Shown: in pieces, positions 1 through 7,329 of the stretch | How the letters are laid out: each line of letters begins with the position of its first letter | How positions within the stretch are numbered: position 1 is the stretch's first letter | Assembly: GCA_022563075.1 (NCBI GenBank) | Contig: JADFOC010000082.1 | Coordinates: 1-8,554, forward strand | Length of the DNA stretch: 8,554 bases | DNA from: Pseudomonadota bacterium | GTDB taxonomy: Bacteria > Pseudomonadota > Gammaproteobacteria > Pseudomonadales > Pseudohongiellaceae | Direction of reading: 5' to 3' | Translations under genes and position numbers: made by a program | The notes under the pieces: model-generated | What the model saw: the letters and a program-made list of their open reading frames with translations, nothing else | Database searches by the model: none | Told to the model about the DNA's origin: nothing

Positions 1-52
1 CATGTCAGGGAAATCGAAAATCTTTGAGCTCACTACACGACGAGGCAGCAAA

Positions 53-289
53 ATGTCCAGGGTTTGTATGGTAACCGGTAAAAAACCAGTTACGGGAAAC
101 AACGTTTCTCACGCGAAAAATAGAACCAAACGACGGTTCTCACCGAATATTCATACTCACAGGTTTTGGGTTGAGTCTGAAAATCGCTTTGTGAAACTGC
201 GCGTGTCCACGAAAGGCATGCGTATTATCGACAAACTGGGTATCGATACCGTGCTGGCAGACATTCGCAACAACGGCATTCAAGTTTAG
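53..289 (+). CDS. rpmB: 50S ribosomal protein L28
   Basis: Structural protein of the large ribosomal subunit. The 78-residue product has the same length as E. coli L28 and matches it along its whole length ([17 protein letters not shown] at the start, [18 protein letters not shown] in the middle, KGIDTVLA-type [12 protein letters not shown] near the end). Only one Cys (C5) is present, so this is the form without the zinc-binding Cys pairs. The reading frame is open further upstream to an ATG at base 2, but the start at 53 gives the family N-terminus and has a GAGG Shine-Dalgarno at 42-45. Thirty bases separate it from rpmG, so the two are very likely co-transcribed. Bases 1-52 are leader sequence, in which I see no clear promoter. 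Confidence 0.97.
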   Translation: MSRVCMVTGKKPVTGNNVSHAKNRTKRRFSPNIHTHRFWVESENRFVKLRVSTKGMRIIDKLGIDTVLADIRNNGIQV

Positions 290-319
290 GCATATACTGG
301 TAAGAGCAGGAAAGCAATT

Positions 320-475
320 ATGAGAGACAAGATTAAGATGGTTTCAAGTGCGAAAACAGGGCACTACTACACCACCGATAAGAACAAGCGAACGATGTCG
401 GACAAGCTGGAAATGAAGAAATACGACCCGGTTATACGCAAACACGTAATGTATAAAGAGTCCAAGATTAAGTAA
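320..475 (+). CDS. rpmG: 50S ribosomal protein L33
   Basis: Small protein of the large ribosomal subunit. The 51-residue product begins [19 protein letters not shown] and ends [11 protein letters not shown], which is the L33 pattern throughout. It has no CxxC pairs, so it is the zinc-independent form. It lacks the four extra N-terminal residues of the 55-residue E. coli protein and has the length I recall for Pseudomonas L33. The ATG is preceded by AGGAAA (308-313) six bases upstream, and no alternative ATG, GTG or TTG lies in frame close by. It follows rpmB by 30 bases, the standard rpmBG operon, and is closed by a hairpin terminator about 30 bases downstream. Confidence 0.97.
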   Translation: MRDKIKMVSSAKTGHYYTTDKNKRTMSDKLEMKKYDPVIRKHVMYKESKIK

Positions 476-504
476 CTGTCTGCATCTGACCAGCCAGCAC
501 GATA

Positions 505-541
505 AAAGCCGGTATTTCCGTAGTGGGAAATGCCGGCTTTC
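505..541 (+). terminator. Rho-independent terminator of rpmBG, probably bidirectional
   Basis: A 15-bp stem, AAAGCCGGTATTTCC (505-519) with GGAAATGCCGGCTTT (526-540), contains one G-T wobble and encloses a 6-base loop. On the plus strand it ends in a short T run (CTTTCT). On the minus strand it reads into CTTTTAT, so it could also stop transcripts leaving the convergent transposase gene. The stem is strong but the T tract is short. Confidence 0.85.
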
Positions 542-547
542 TATTCA

Positions 548-604
548 GTAGGAACTATGCAGTTGCCAATGGCCCTTGAGTCTTATCGGTACGGTGCTTC
601 CTAC
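548..604. repeat. Short inverted repeat at the 3' end of the transposase gene
   Basis: GTAGGAA (548-554) and TTCCTAC (598-604) are exact 7-base inverted copies about 43 bases apart. The right copy overlaps the transposase stop codon. Inside lie smaller palindromes, AACT-ATGC-AGTT (553-564) and GCCAATGGC (566-574). GTAG is a tetranucleotide commonly found at the foot of REP hairpins recognised by this transposase family, but I see only this single locus, so a link is inference. Seven-base repeats can occur by chance. Confidence 0.3.
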
Positions 605-1569
605 CTAGCCTTGCTCAATTGTTTCGCTAGCCGCTGGGCGGCGGCAAGAATTTTGGGATTTTCTTCGAACTCTTTCTTTAGTTTGCCCACTGTAGTGGAA
701 ACTGTTCCGTAGCGCTTAAGCTTGAAAAGTTTTGCAATCGCTTGCAGTGTGACCGCAGAAAGTTCCTGACATAAATACATCGCCACCCAGCGTGGCACAT
801 TTTTTGAGCCAGGACCACGTGCTGCATTGTATATGCTGTGTTCAGAAACTTTGTAATGTTTCGCGACAGCCGAAATTATTTGCTTGCAAGATGGCCGCCA
901 CTTGGCATTCGCGCCTCGAGAGACCCCTCTGACCGAGGTTGCAGAGCGTTTTTTCTGTGCCGCCTTGCGGAATTTGTTATCACCCATGATCGAAGACAGG
1001 TTTTTCTTGCCATAGAAATGGGCAAGCTCGTCATCCACTCCCTGTGCCACGAATTTCTTATAGGCTGCCGGGCGTTTTGCCACGGTGGTTCGCAGTTGTT
1101 TTAAGGTATCGCTACGATTGAACCAGCCAGGCGGCGTTGCTTTTCGAGTGAAGTAGGTGTAGCTAGACCAAGGGTAGTTATTAAGATCAGATGCCTTCAC
1201 CTTGGAATGAATGTATCTTGAAAGAGGCAGTAGACATTTATCGGCTTGCACCAGCACGGCCTTATAGCGGCCTCTAAACAGGGAACCATCGCTATTCTTC
1301 AGTTTCTGGTATTGCTGAGTGTAGAGGCCGTCTACCTGACGCATGAATCGACTAAGGTTTGCTTCAGGAGTCTTGATCACTAAGTGATACTGGTCCCTCA
1401 ATAGACAGTATGCATGCACTTCGACATTCAGGCGTGAACAGGTTTCACCCAATCCTTCTAAAAATGTTTCGAAGTATTTAGCTGAGGGGAAAACTCGTTG
1501 ATTGGCTAAGCCGAAGTTGGAGACATGATATACAGCATCTGGATATTCAATGCGTAGAGGTCTGGCCAT
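601..1569 (-). CDS. REP-associated tyrosine transposase (Y1/HUH type) with DnaA-like C-terminal domain, motifs degenerate
   Basis: The 322-residue product starts MARPLRIEYPDAVYHV, the signature N-terminus of REP-associated Y1 transposases (RAYT). These cut single-stranded DNA at REP hairpins using an HUH metal site and a Tyr. Residues 1-140 are the Y1 domain (AYCLLRDQYHLVIKTP, LFRGRYKAVLV, LSRYIH, YPWSSY). Residues about 226-300 resemble the DNA-binding domain IV of DnaA, a known partner domain in this subfamily. Oddly, the HUH position reads Q60-Y61-H62 rather than HYH. The SRGN-type motif is SNFG, and the NP motif after the probable catalytic Tyr (Y119) is replaced and about four residues shorter. 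The frame is otherwise intact and full length. The ATG has a weak AGAG upstream. It may be inactive or repurposed. Confidence 0.9.
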   Translation of the reverse strand: MARPLRIEYPDAVYHVSNFGLANQRVFPSAKYFETFLEGLGETCSRLNVEVHAYCLLRDQYHLVIKTPEANLSRFMRQVDGLYTQQYQKLKNSDGSLFRGRYKAVLVQADKCLLPLSRYIHSKVKASDLNNYPWSSYTYFTRKATPPGWFNRSDTLKQLRTTVAKRPAAYKKFVAQGVDDELAHFYGKKNLSSIMGDNKFRKAAQKKRSATSVRGVSRGANAKWRPSCKQIISAVAKHYKVSEHSIYNAARGPGSKNVPRWVAMYLCQELSAVTLQAIAKLFKLKRYGTVSTTVGKLKKEFEENPKILAAAQRLAKQLSKAR

Positions 1570-1816
1570 CTTTTATTCTCTATTATTGTTTATGGATAGA
1601 ATTAGAGCTGACCCTATATGGATCAATTATTATAGTTAACGCAATTAGACAGGCGCGTCAACACTATTAGGATTGATGTAATGGAAAACGATTTAAGCCG
1701 AAAAATTGATGTTAAAATACACTTTGTGTCACTGCGATCGCAACGATTTTTGTACTTCTTTTCCCAGGGGAAATAAAAGCGAGCCTTGACCCCTTTTTTA
1801 GACCAGCTCACATTCG
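1570..1816 (-). other. Non-coding stretch between cmoB and the transposase gene, with diverged short repeats
   Basis: About 247 AT-rich bases without a convincing gene. GAGCTGACCC (1605-1614) and GAGCCTTGACCCC (1781-1793) are imperfect direct repeats. On the minus strand they read GGGTCAGCTC and GGGGTCAAGGCTC, similar to motifs I recall upstream of related transposase genes. A palindrome, TGCGATCGCA, lies at 1733-1742. AGGGG (1766-1770) can pair with CCCCT (1790-1794) just before a T6 run, giving a weak terminator-like fold on the plus strand. This stretch probably came in with the transposase gene. Confidence 0.45.
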
Positions 1817-2776
1817 TCATGGTCGGTGGGCAACCACAATGACTCGTTTCGGCGCAGGAAGGCCCTCAATAGTTATGCTCTGATTATCTGGGTCGAGTGC
1901 ATCTACGAGTGAATCGAAAGGCATCCAGTCAGTCTTTCGCTGTTCTTCTAGTGTGGTAGTTGATTTATCTACAACCTTCACGTCAATAAATCCACAACGC
2001 AATAACCACTGAATGAGTGTTTCAACACTGGGCACAAACCAGACATTCGACATACGAGCGTAGGTGTTTTCAGGGGTCAAGCAATAACCTACATCACCCT
2101 CCACGAAAAGAGATTCCAGAACCAGTTCCCCACCGGATTTAAGACAATCCTTTAATTGCAGTAAATGGTCAATGGGTGATCGTCGGTGATAGATAACCCC
2201 CATAGAAAAAACCGTATCGAAGCAGCAGAGGGAGGCAGGAAATTGTTCCAAACCTAATGGCAATACGAATACGGGGAGCGCTGGAGCGAAATGTTTAATC
2301 GCCCAAAATTGAGCCACATAGGCGATGTGGGGATCAATGCCGATCACTAATTCAGCTCCTGACTCTCTCATGCGAAAGCTGTAGTAACCGTTACCGCAGC
2401 CCACATCCAATACTCTCTTGCCCGCCAGCGGGGATATGGCATGCTTGAGGCGGTCCCATTTGAGATTGGATTTCCATTCGCTATCAATTTCGATGCCGAA
2501 TAAGGCAAATGGACCCTTCCGCCAGGGACTGAAGTCTCGCATTTGGTCATGCAACGACCCAATTGTCGTCGCACCGCAGTCACTTGGTTTGCCGATGCTG
2601 ACGATCTCACTCAGCGCCATTGAGGAGGCGGCTATTTCGGGTAAGTTCGCTAAGAGTTGGCGCCATCTCGGAAAGTCACCGTGTTTTATCTGCTGCAGGT
2701 AGTGCTCCTCAAGCAGGGGACTCAGCTTTTCCAGTGGCGATCCTGCAATAAGTACTCGTAGTGGCGCTAAATCCAT
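1817..2776 (-). CDS. cmoB: tRNA U34 carboxymethyltransferase CmoB
   Basis: Transfers the carboxymethyl group of carboxy-SAM to 5-hydroxyuridine 34 of tRNA, giving cmo5U, which lets these tRNAs read extra wobble codons. The 319-residue product (E. coli 323) has the SAM-fold motif VLDVGCGNGYYSF (122-134), FSMGVIYHRRSP (190-201) and a C-terminus PAPKRVIVVAHRP. Residues corresponding to the E. coli carboxy-SAM and tRNA site residues K91, W105, Y200 and R315 are present at K87, W101, Y196 and R311, a constant offset of four. The ATG lies 9 bases after the cmoA stop with AGGG just upstream, so cmoA and cmoB form an operon. The gene is complete to its stop, and non-coding sequence linked to a transposase gene begins immediately after it. 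Confidence 0.96.
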   Translation of the reverse strand: MDLAPLRVLIAGSPLEKLSPLLEEHYLQQIKHGDFPRWRQLLANLPEIAASSMALSEIVSIGKPSDCGATTIGSLHDQMRDFSPWRKGPFALFGIEIDSEWKSNLKWDRLKHAISPLAGKRVLDVGCGNGYYSFRMRESGAELVIGIDPHIAYVAQFWAIKHFAPALPVFVLPLGLEQFPASLCCFDTVFSMGVIYHRRSPIDHLLQLKDCLKSGGELVLESLFVEGDVGYCLTPENTYARMSNVWFVPSVETLIQWLLRCGFIDVKVVDKSTTTLEEQRKTDWMPFDSLVDALDPDNQSITIEGLPAPKRVIVVAHRP

Positions 2777-2785
2777 AGGCCAGCC

Positions 2786-3526
2786 CTATTTAAAGGCAAC
2801 CATGGAGGCAAAATTAAAACACTGAAACCACACGTCAAACGAATGAAAACCGATCTGTGTCAACCTGCTACGATGGCAGTCAATAGTTTCAGGGATCAGC
2901 ACGTGTTCCAGCGCAGCTCGTTTTTGACTGATCTCTAATTGGCTATAGCCCATATTTTCTTTAAAGCTGTGGTACATCTCGATAAAGAGTGTATTTAACT
3001 TTTCATCTGGGATTGCTATTTTTTCAGAGATAATCAGAATTCCCCCGGGGCTCATCCCCTTGAATATTCTTTCTAACAAACTGGCTCTATCCGCCAAGGC
3101 AATGAACTGAAGGGTAAAATTCAGCACGATCACGGACGCATCTGAAATCTCAGTTTGAAGAATATCTTCGCAGCGACACCGTACCTGTTTTAACCCATCC
3201 GGACCGGCTGCCAATTTTTGCTCAAGTTTCTCGATCATGGCGGCCGAGTTATCTACGGCTATAATAGAATAGTTTTTCTGGCTCAATCGATGGACGGCTG
3301 CCAATGTCGCGCCTCCGAGGCTGCACCCGAGGTCGTAGATTTTAGTATTTTCCTGCCAATAACGATCTGCCAATACACCGATCATGGCGATAATGGTGCT
3401 GTAGCCTGGCACCGAACGATTAATCATGTCTTCGAAAACATGGGCGACCGATTCGTCAAATACAAAATCACCTGGCAGCATTTTCTCGGCAAAGAGGTGG
3501 TCTTTCTGATTGTTGGAGTTGTTCAT
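2786..3526 (-). CDS. cmoA: Carboxy-S-adenosyl-L-methionine synthase CmoA
   Basis: Converts SAM and prephenate to carboxy-SAM, the donor used by CmoB. From the ATG at 3526 the product has 246 residues (E. coli 247). It shows RSVPGYS (37-43), YDLGCSLGGATL (64-75), VIVLNFTLQF (132-141), YSQLEISQKR (194-203) and WFQCFNF (233-239), all diagnostic of CmoA rather than a generic methyltransferase. The frame extends 12 codons further to a TTG at 3562, but the ATG gives the family length. No good Shine-Dalgarno is visible before either start, so the start is moderately certain. First gene of the cmoA-cmoB operon, divergent from the methyltransferase gene at 3714. Confidence 0.96.
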   Translation of the reverse strand: MNNSNNQKDHLFAEKMLPGDFVFDESVAHVFEDMINRSVPGYSTIIAMIGVLADRYWQENTKIYDLGCSLGGATLAAVHRLSQKNYSIIAVDNSAAMIEKLEQKLAAGPDGLKQVRCRCEDILQTEISDASVIVLNFTLQFIALADRASLLERIFKGMSPGGILIISEKIAIPDEKLNTLFIEMYHSFKENMGYSQLEISQKRAALEHVLIPETIDCHRSRLTQIGFHSFDVWFQCFNFASMVAFK

Positions 3527-3581
3527 AATCGCAGTATGGCAATATCTTCGGTGGTGATTCAACGATGGTATAATCTCGACG

Positions 3582-3609
3582 ATTTTAGCCGAGCTTAAGA
3601 ATGATTAAA
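3582..3609 (-). promoter_or_regulatory. Possible sigma-70 promoter for cmoAB
   Basis: On the minus strand TTTAAT (3604-3609) and TAAAAT (3582-3587) are separated by 16 bases. The -10 matches consensus at five of six positions and the -35 at only three. A start near 3575 would leave a leader of about 50 bases before the cmoA ATG. It is placed sensibly in the divergent gap, but an AT-rich gap offers such matches readily. Confidence 0.3.
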
Positions 3610-3713
3610 AAGCACGGAAATATTTTCGTTTAGATATTGTGCCGCGCTGCCGTTTAACATAGTTTACGCATTGCTTCGGATACTTATCTGCCCTTTGTAT
3701 TATCCGGTAACCC

Positions 3714-4265
3714 ATGACACATTCAAATGCAGACGCTGCACCGCTTCTGGTGGAAAATCTGCCTTTATTTAAAAGCATGAACTTTGATAACGGGGTGTTG
3801 GACTTAGCCTGTGGTACCGGCAGAAATGGACTACTGTTAGCTAGCATTAACATACCGGTAACATTCGCTGATAATAGTAAAGCGGCTATTCATCGACTAA
3901 CCGAGCTTCTTGCAGGACAAGAATACACTGGCGAGTGCTGGTTAGTAGATCTTGAACAAGATGTAAATCCGCTAGCAGGTAAAGAATATGATGGAGTGCT
4001 GGTATTTAACTACTTGCACAGGCCATTGTTCGGTGCGATTCGTGCAGCGATCCGGCCGGGCGGCCTGATTTTTTACGAAACCTTTACGGTTAAACAATGT
4101 GAGTATGGAAAACCAAGTAACCCCGATTTTCTATTGCAGCCCAGCGAGCTCAGGGACTGTTTTGATGATTGGGAAATACTCCACTATTTTGAAGGAGAAC
4201 GGGTGAGCCCCAGACGCGCCATCGCCAGTTTAATTGCAAGGAGACCCCAATTAGGGCATGAGTAA
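3714..4265 (+). CDS. Class I SAM-dependent methyltransferase, TehB-like, substrate unknown
   Basis: The 183-residue protein is a single SAM-binding Rossmann domain. Motif I is VLDLACGTGRNGLLLA (28-43), an acidic residue follows at the end of the next strand (D53), then comes FNYLHRP (98-104), RPGG (114-117) and GKPSNPDFLL (132-141). The FNYLHRP and P-x-NP-x-xLL pair is typical of a small proteobacterial subfamily often labelled TehB-like or simply class I methyltransferase. I know of no established substrate, and tellurite resistance should not be assumed. A TAA codon sits two codons before the ATG in the same frame, which fixes this as the first usable start, although the Shine-Dalgarno is weak. 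The end overlaps the next gene by 8 bases (ATGAGTAA), implying translational coupling. Confidence 0.85.
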   Translation: MTHSNADAAPLLVENLPLFKSMNFDNGVLDLACGTGRNGLLLASINIPVTFADNSKAAIHRLTELLAGQEYTGECWLVDLEQDVNPLAGKEYDGVLVFNYLHRPLFGAIRAAIRPGGLIFYETFTVKQCEYGKPSNPDFLLQPSELRDCFDDWEILHYFEGERVSPRRAIASLIARRPQLGHE

Positions 4266-4989
4266 GTTAAAGATAGTTCCCCTGAATTTTGGTGCTAGTG
4301 GCCAGCGAGCGCCTCATCCCATCGATTGCGAAGTATTGCGCAGTAAGCGTAAGACCCTGGCGATCTACATAAGCCATAAAAAAGTGGTGGTGCGCTGTCC
4401 CATGCGCGCCTCGAGAACCGAGGTGGAAAATTTCATTCACAGCAACCAACAATGGATTGAAAAGCGGCTGATTGAAGAATCAATGCGGGACAAAGAAGCA
4501 CTCCGAATCGGGAAAGGCGGCAAAATATTTTATCGAGCTCGTGAACTCACTATTGTGTATAAAGAGGGCCGTAAACAGCGAGTCCTGATACGCGGCAACC
4601 AGTTTATCATTCAGGGCCACAAGCTAAATGCGGCTAAGGCCAAGATACAAGTGGAAGACTATCTTATCGACAAGGCGAGTGAGTATCTGCTGCCCAGGGC
4701 AATAGGGCTGGCGAAATACCTGGGTGTCGATCACAAGATCAAAGAAATTAAGCTAAGAAAAACCAAGTCGAAATGGGGGCACTGTACGTCACAAGGCATA
4801 CTTCAATACAACTGGCTCATCATGCTGGCGCCTTACAGCATCATTGATTACATGATAACCCACGAGGTTTGTCATCTTGTGCACATGGACCATTCGAAGC
4901 GATATTGGAATCTGGTTGATTCGATTTGCCCCAATGCAGAGCATTATATCGACTGGTTAAAGACGCATGAACACCGGTTTTGGTTTTAA
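4258..4989 (+). CDS. YgjP-like zinc metallohydrolase (DUF45 / M48-type metallopeptidase)
   Basis: The 243-residue protein belongs to the YgjP/DUF45 family with a zincin-like metal site: HEVCH (202-206, HExxH) followed by DHSKRYW (211-217), where H212 is the likely third ligand. The preceding signature KSKWGHC (171-177) and NW at 185-186 are also family marks. Members are annotated as metallopeptidases, while E. coli YgjP (shorter) has been reported as a UTP pyrophosphatase, so the substrate here is uncertain. There is no signal peptide or membrane segment, so it should be cytoplasmic. AAGGAG lies at 4238-4243, 14 bases upstream, and a closer AGGG at 4253-4256. Translation is probably coupled to the methyltransferase gene it overlaps. 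It converges on trmB with 42 bases between and no clear terminator. Confidence 0.88.
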   Translation: MSKLKIVPLNFGASGQRAPHPIDCEVLRSKRKTLAIYISHKKVVVRCPMRASRTEVENFIHSNQQWIEKRLIEESMRDKEALRIGKGGKIFYRARELTIVYKEGRKQRVLIRGNQFIIQGHKLNAAKAKIQVEDYLIDKASEYLLPRAIGLAKYLGVDHKIKEIKLRKTKSKWGHCTSQGILQYNWLIMLAPYSIIDYMITHEVCHLVHMDHSKRYWNLVDSICPNAEHYIDWLKTHEHRFWF

Positions 4990-5031
4990 CAAATCGTCGG
5001 TCGACCAGGCAACGTCGATGAGAAGGCCAGT

Positions 5032-5727
5032 TTAACCGACTTTGCTAAACAACAAATCCCATACGCCGTGTCCCAGGCGCATTCCGCGACGCTCAAACTT
5101 GGTCTGGGGTCGATGTGGTTCCTGCCAATATTGGGCCGACCCCATTTGATTGGTTAATTCGTCTGTGGCCTCCATGACTTCCATCATCTGCTCGGCATAG
5201 GCTTGCCAATCGGTGGCCAGATGCACTTCGGCACCAGCTTTCAACTTTTTTGTGATTAGCGCAATAAAGTCGCTCTGCACCAGTCTGCGCTTATGATGTC
5301 TCTTCTTTGGCCATGGATCTGGAAAAAGAATGAGCAGCCGATCGATCGATTGCGCACAAAAACAGTGCTGCATGACCTCCTTTGCATCGTGGCAAATTAT
5401 CTTCAGGTTACCAAGCTCATGGGCAGCAATACCTTGCAACAACTTACCCACGCCGGGCCGATGAACATCGATGCCAATAAAATTTGATGCCGGATCTTGC
5501 CGCGCCATGTGTAGCAGTGAATCCCCCATGCCGAAGCCAATCTCAACGATTAGCTTGGTGTTGGTGGAAAATACGGAATCGAGCTGCAGTGGTTCAGCCG
5601 CGTAATCAATCACATACCGCTGCCAATATAGATCGATGGCCCTGCGTTGAGAAACGGTAAGACGTCCTGCTCGAATAACGTAGCTGCGTATCGGGCGTTT
5701 TGAATCTGATTCGAGTTGAGTGGCCAC
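5032..5727 (-). CDS. trmB: tRNA (guanine-N7-)-methyltransferase TrmB
   Basis: Methylates N7 of G46 in the tRNA variable loop using SAM. The 231-residue product (E. coli 239) carries the family motifs in order: SYVIRAGRLT near the N-terminus (15-24), VEIGFGMGDS for SAM binding (61-70), FPDPWPKKRHHKRR (135-148), which is the most diagnostic, and RPQTKFERRGMRLGH (206-220). It starts with GTG at 5727. No in-frame ATG fits the family N-terminus, and only a weak purine stretch (CGAGAAA) precedes it. It is the last gene of the minus-strand group after thiG (37-base gap), an arrangement I recall from Pseudomonas. Confidence 0.97.
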   Translation of the reverse strand: MATQLESDSKRPIRSYVIRAGRLTVSQRRAIDLYWQRYVIDYAAEPLQLDSVFSTNTKLIVEIGFGMGDSLLHMARQDPASNFIGIDVHRPGVGKLLQGIAAHELGNLKIICHDAKEVMQHCFCAQSIDRLLILFPDPWPKKRHHKRRLVQSDFIALITKKLKAGAEVHLATDWQAYAEQMMEVMEATDELTNQMGSAQYWQEPHRPQTKFERRGMRLGHGVWDLLFSKVG

Positions 5728-5764
5728 TTTCTCGGGAGCATTCTATTAGGGACAGTCGATTAAT

Positions 5765-6556
5765 CTAAAAGAAGGTGCCATCGATGGGAGATGATGCACT
5801 GGCATACAGGCGTCGCGCCATCCTGCCTGCCAGGTAGGCCTCTCTGCCTGACTCCACTGCTTTCTTCATGGCTGACGCCATAAGCACCGGATCCTTGGCT
5901 TGTGCTATCGCTGTATTCATCAGTACCCCATCACATCCCAATTCCATCGCGATACTCGCATCAGAGGCCGTACCGACACCGGCATCGACGATAATGGGAA
6001 CCTCGGCATTCTCCAGTATCAAGTGAATGTTGTGCGGGTTTCTAATTCCCAGCCCAGAGCCGATGGGCGCTCCCAAAGGCATCACCGCGACGCAACCGAT
6101 CTCCTCTAACCTTTTTGCCACTAATGGGTCATCGCTGGTATAGACCATCACATCGAAACCGTCACTTACCAGAGTTTCGGCCGCCAGCAACGTCTCGGTG
6201 ACGTTGGGATACAGCGTTTTCTGATCACCCAGTACTTCGAGTTTAACCAGTTTGTGGCCATCCAGGAGTTCCCTGGCCATGCGACAAGTGCGAACGGCAT
6301 CGTCAGCGGTATAACAACCCGCTGTATTCGGCAGTATGGTGTACTTATCCGGGGATCTCACTTCCAGTAAGTTGGGCTCGTCCGTTTTTTGGCCCAGATT
6401 TACGCGGCGAATGGCCACGGTGATTATTTCGGCACCGCTGCTCTCCAGCGCCGCCAGATTTTCCTCGAAGTCTTTGTATTTACCACTGCCAATGATTAAT
6501 CGGGATTGATAGGACTTGCCGGCAATCAAAAGGGGCTGTTGTGATTCTATGACCAT
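5765..6556 (-). CDS. thiG: Thiazole synthase ThiG
   Basis: Builds the thiazole phosphate of thiamine from 1-deoxyxylulose 5-phosphate, dehydroglycine and the sulfur carried on ThiS thiocarboxylate. The 263-residue protein has a full TIM-barrel pattern: RLIIGSGKY (19-27), [14 protein letters not shown] (75-88), LVKLEVLGD (103-111) with K105 as the probable Schiff-base lysine, [14 protein letters not shown] (158-171) for phosphate binding, and [11 protein letters not shown] plus GVLMNTAIA (190-218) near the end. The ATG follows the thiS stop by 25 bases, with a weak GGAA upstream. Pairing with thiS is the usual arrangement. Other thiamine genes (thiC, thiE, thiF) are not in this window, and I saw no TPP riboswitch ahead of thiS. 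Confidence 0.98.
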   Translation of the reverse strand: MVIESQQPLLIAGKSYQSRLIIGSGKYKDFEENLAALESSGAEIITVAIRRVNLGQKTDEPNLLEVRSPDKYTILPNTAGCYTADDAVRTCRMARELLDGHKLVKLEVLGDQKTLYPNVTETLLAAETLVSDGFDVMVYTSDDPLVAKRLEEIGCVAVMPLGAPIGSGLGIRNPHNIHLILENAEVPIIVDAGVGTASDASIAMELGCDGVLMNTAIAQAKDPVLMASAMKKAVESGREAYLAGRMARRLYASASSPIDGTFF

Positions 6557-6581
6557 TATCTATTCCAACTAATGAGTTACT

Positions 6582-6782
6582 CTAACCGCCGCCGATGGCC
6601 TGCACAATCTCGATCGAGTCACCGCTTTGTAGAATAAGCCGTGGGAAGGTATTACGCGGCACGATTTCGCCATTTATCTCGATCGCGATGCGGCCCTTTC
6701 CAATCCCCATTTTCTGCAGTAACTGCCGTAAGTTAGAGTTGGCTTCTAGTTCCTGTGCGTTGCCGTTAACGATGACCTGCAT
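6582..6782 (-). CDS. thiS: Sulfur carrier protein ThiS
   Basis: Small ubiquitin-fold carrier. Its C-terminal glycine is adenylated by ThiF and converted to the thiocarboxylate that gives sulfur to ThiG. The 66-residue product runs from MQVIVNG to the obligatory Gly-Gly end (IVQAIGGG), the expected size. The frame is open to an ATG 13 codons further upstream, but the start at 6782 gives the family N-terminus and is preceded by GAGAGAG in a suitable position. It lies 48 bases after the DUF423 gene and 25 bases before thiG. Confidence 0.96.
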   Translation of the reverse strand: MQVIVNGNAQELEANSNLRQLLQKMGIGKGRIAIEINGEIVPRNTFPRLILQSGDSIEIVQAIGGG

Positions 6783-6830
6783 GATTAAATCTCTCTCGAG
6801 CCTCTTGTGGCTATTCCGCACACGAGGGTA

Positions 6831-7214
6831 TTAGTGACTGAATTGTTTGCTTGCAACAAACCAGATCAAGCATGCCCATGCAGCCAGCAAGGAGACACCA
6901 CCCAGCGGAGTTATCGCTCCGAGCCACCGGATTCCACTCACACTGAGGATATAAAGACTTCCAGAAAACAAAACAATACCCAGTAAAAACAGGTAGCCGC
7001 TGATTCTGGGTAGTGTGGCATTCGGATAGTTCATGAGTAACAATCCGACGCCGAACAAGGCCAGCGCATGATACATGTGATACTGGACGGCTGTTTGGAA
7101 TGTATTAAGTAACTCCGAGCTGAGCCTCTCTCGCAACGCGTGGGCGGCAAAAGCGCCCAAGGCAACGGCAAGGAAGCCATTGATGCTGGCGAGCAGGATA
7201 AAGAGTTTTGGCAT
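6831..7214 (-). CDS. DUF423 (YgdD-like) small inner-membrane protein
   Basis: The 127-residue protein is mostly hydrophobic, with about four predicted membrane helices (near residues 4-24, 46-61, 71-91 and 97-120). The N-terminal segment, ALGAFAAHAL (18-27), is the DUF423 signature, and SGSLYILS (84-91) and ITPLGGV (101-107) are also typical. The family, including E. coli YgdD, has no established function. It lies upstream of thiS in the same direction. Gammaproteobacterial genomes often have it near thiSG or rpoH, which may be simple synteny. No clear Shine-Dalgarno precedes the ATG. The rpoH terminator lies 73 bases upstream, so a promoter for this group should sit between 7215 and 7286, though I cannot place one firmly. 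Confidence 0.92.
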   Translation of the reverse strand: MPKLFILLASINGFLAVALGAFAAHALRERLSSELLNTFQTAVQYHMYHALALFGVGLLLMNYPNATLPRISGYLFLLGIVLFSGSLYILSVSGIRWLGAITPLGGVSLLAAWACLIWFVASKQFSH

Positions 7215-7286
7215 GGCAACTGCATTGTGGATGGGACTGTGGTGGGATTCAAGTTTCAGGCTTACTTAAAAATCCGAATCCTAAGC

Positions 7287-7311
7287 AAAAAAAACCGCGA
7301 ACTGGTCGCGG
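7287..7311 (-). terminator. Rho-independent terminator of rpoH
   Basis: On the minus strand CCGCGA (7306-7311) pairs with TCGCGG (7295-7300) around a 5-base loop and is followed by eight T residues (7287-7294). It lies 18 bases after the rpoH stop codon. The stem and T tract are textbook, so rpoH should be transcribed separately from the DUF423-thiS-thiG-trmB group. Confidence 0.92.
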
Positions 7312-7329
7312 CTTTTCTTAAGCATGGGC

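Noticed and set aside
2..52. N-terminal extension of L28 from the ATG at base 2.
   Set aside because: The extra 17 residues are not part of L28, and the internal start has the right Shine-Dalgarno and the family N-terminus.
1733..1742. TGCGATCGCA palindrome as a regulatory operator.
   Set aside because: A single 10-base palindrome containing a common restriction-type octamer in non-coding DNA, with no second copy and no adjacent promoter.
1623..1820. A 65-codon minus-strand frame whose ATG overlaps the cmoB stop (ATGA).
   Set aside because: The overlap looks like coupling, but the product resembles no family I know, has no domain pattern, and spans the AT-rich repeat-bearing stretch beside the transposase gene. 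Chance is more likely.
4990..5031. Terminator between the convergent YgjP-like gene and trmB.
   Set aside because: Only short partial pairings around GGTCGACC are visible, with no T tract on either strand.
7229..7253. Second sigma-32-like site on the minus strand upstream of the DUF423 gene: CTTGAAT, 10 bases, TCCCATCC.
   Set aside because: The spacing is about three bases too short compared with the rpoH site and the -10 box is weaker, so it is not a supportable promoter.
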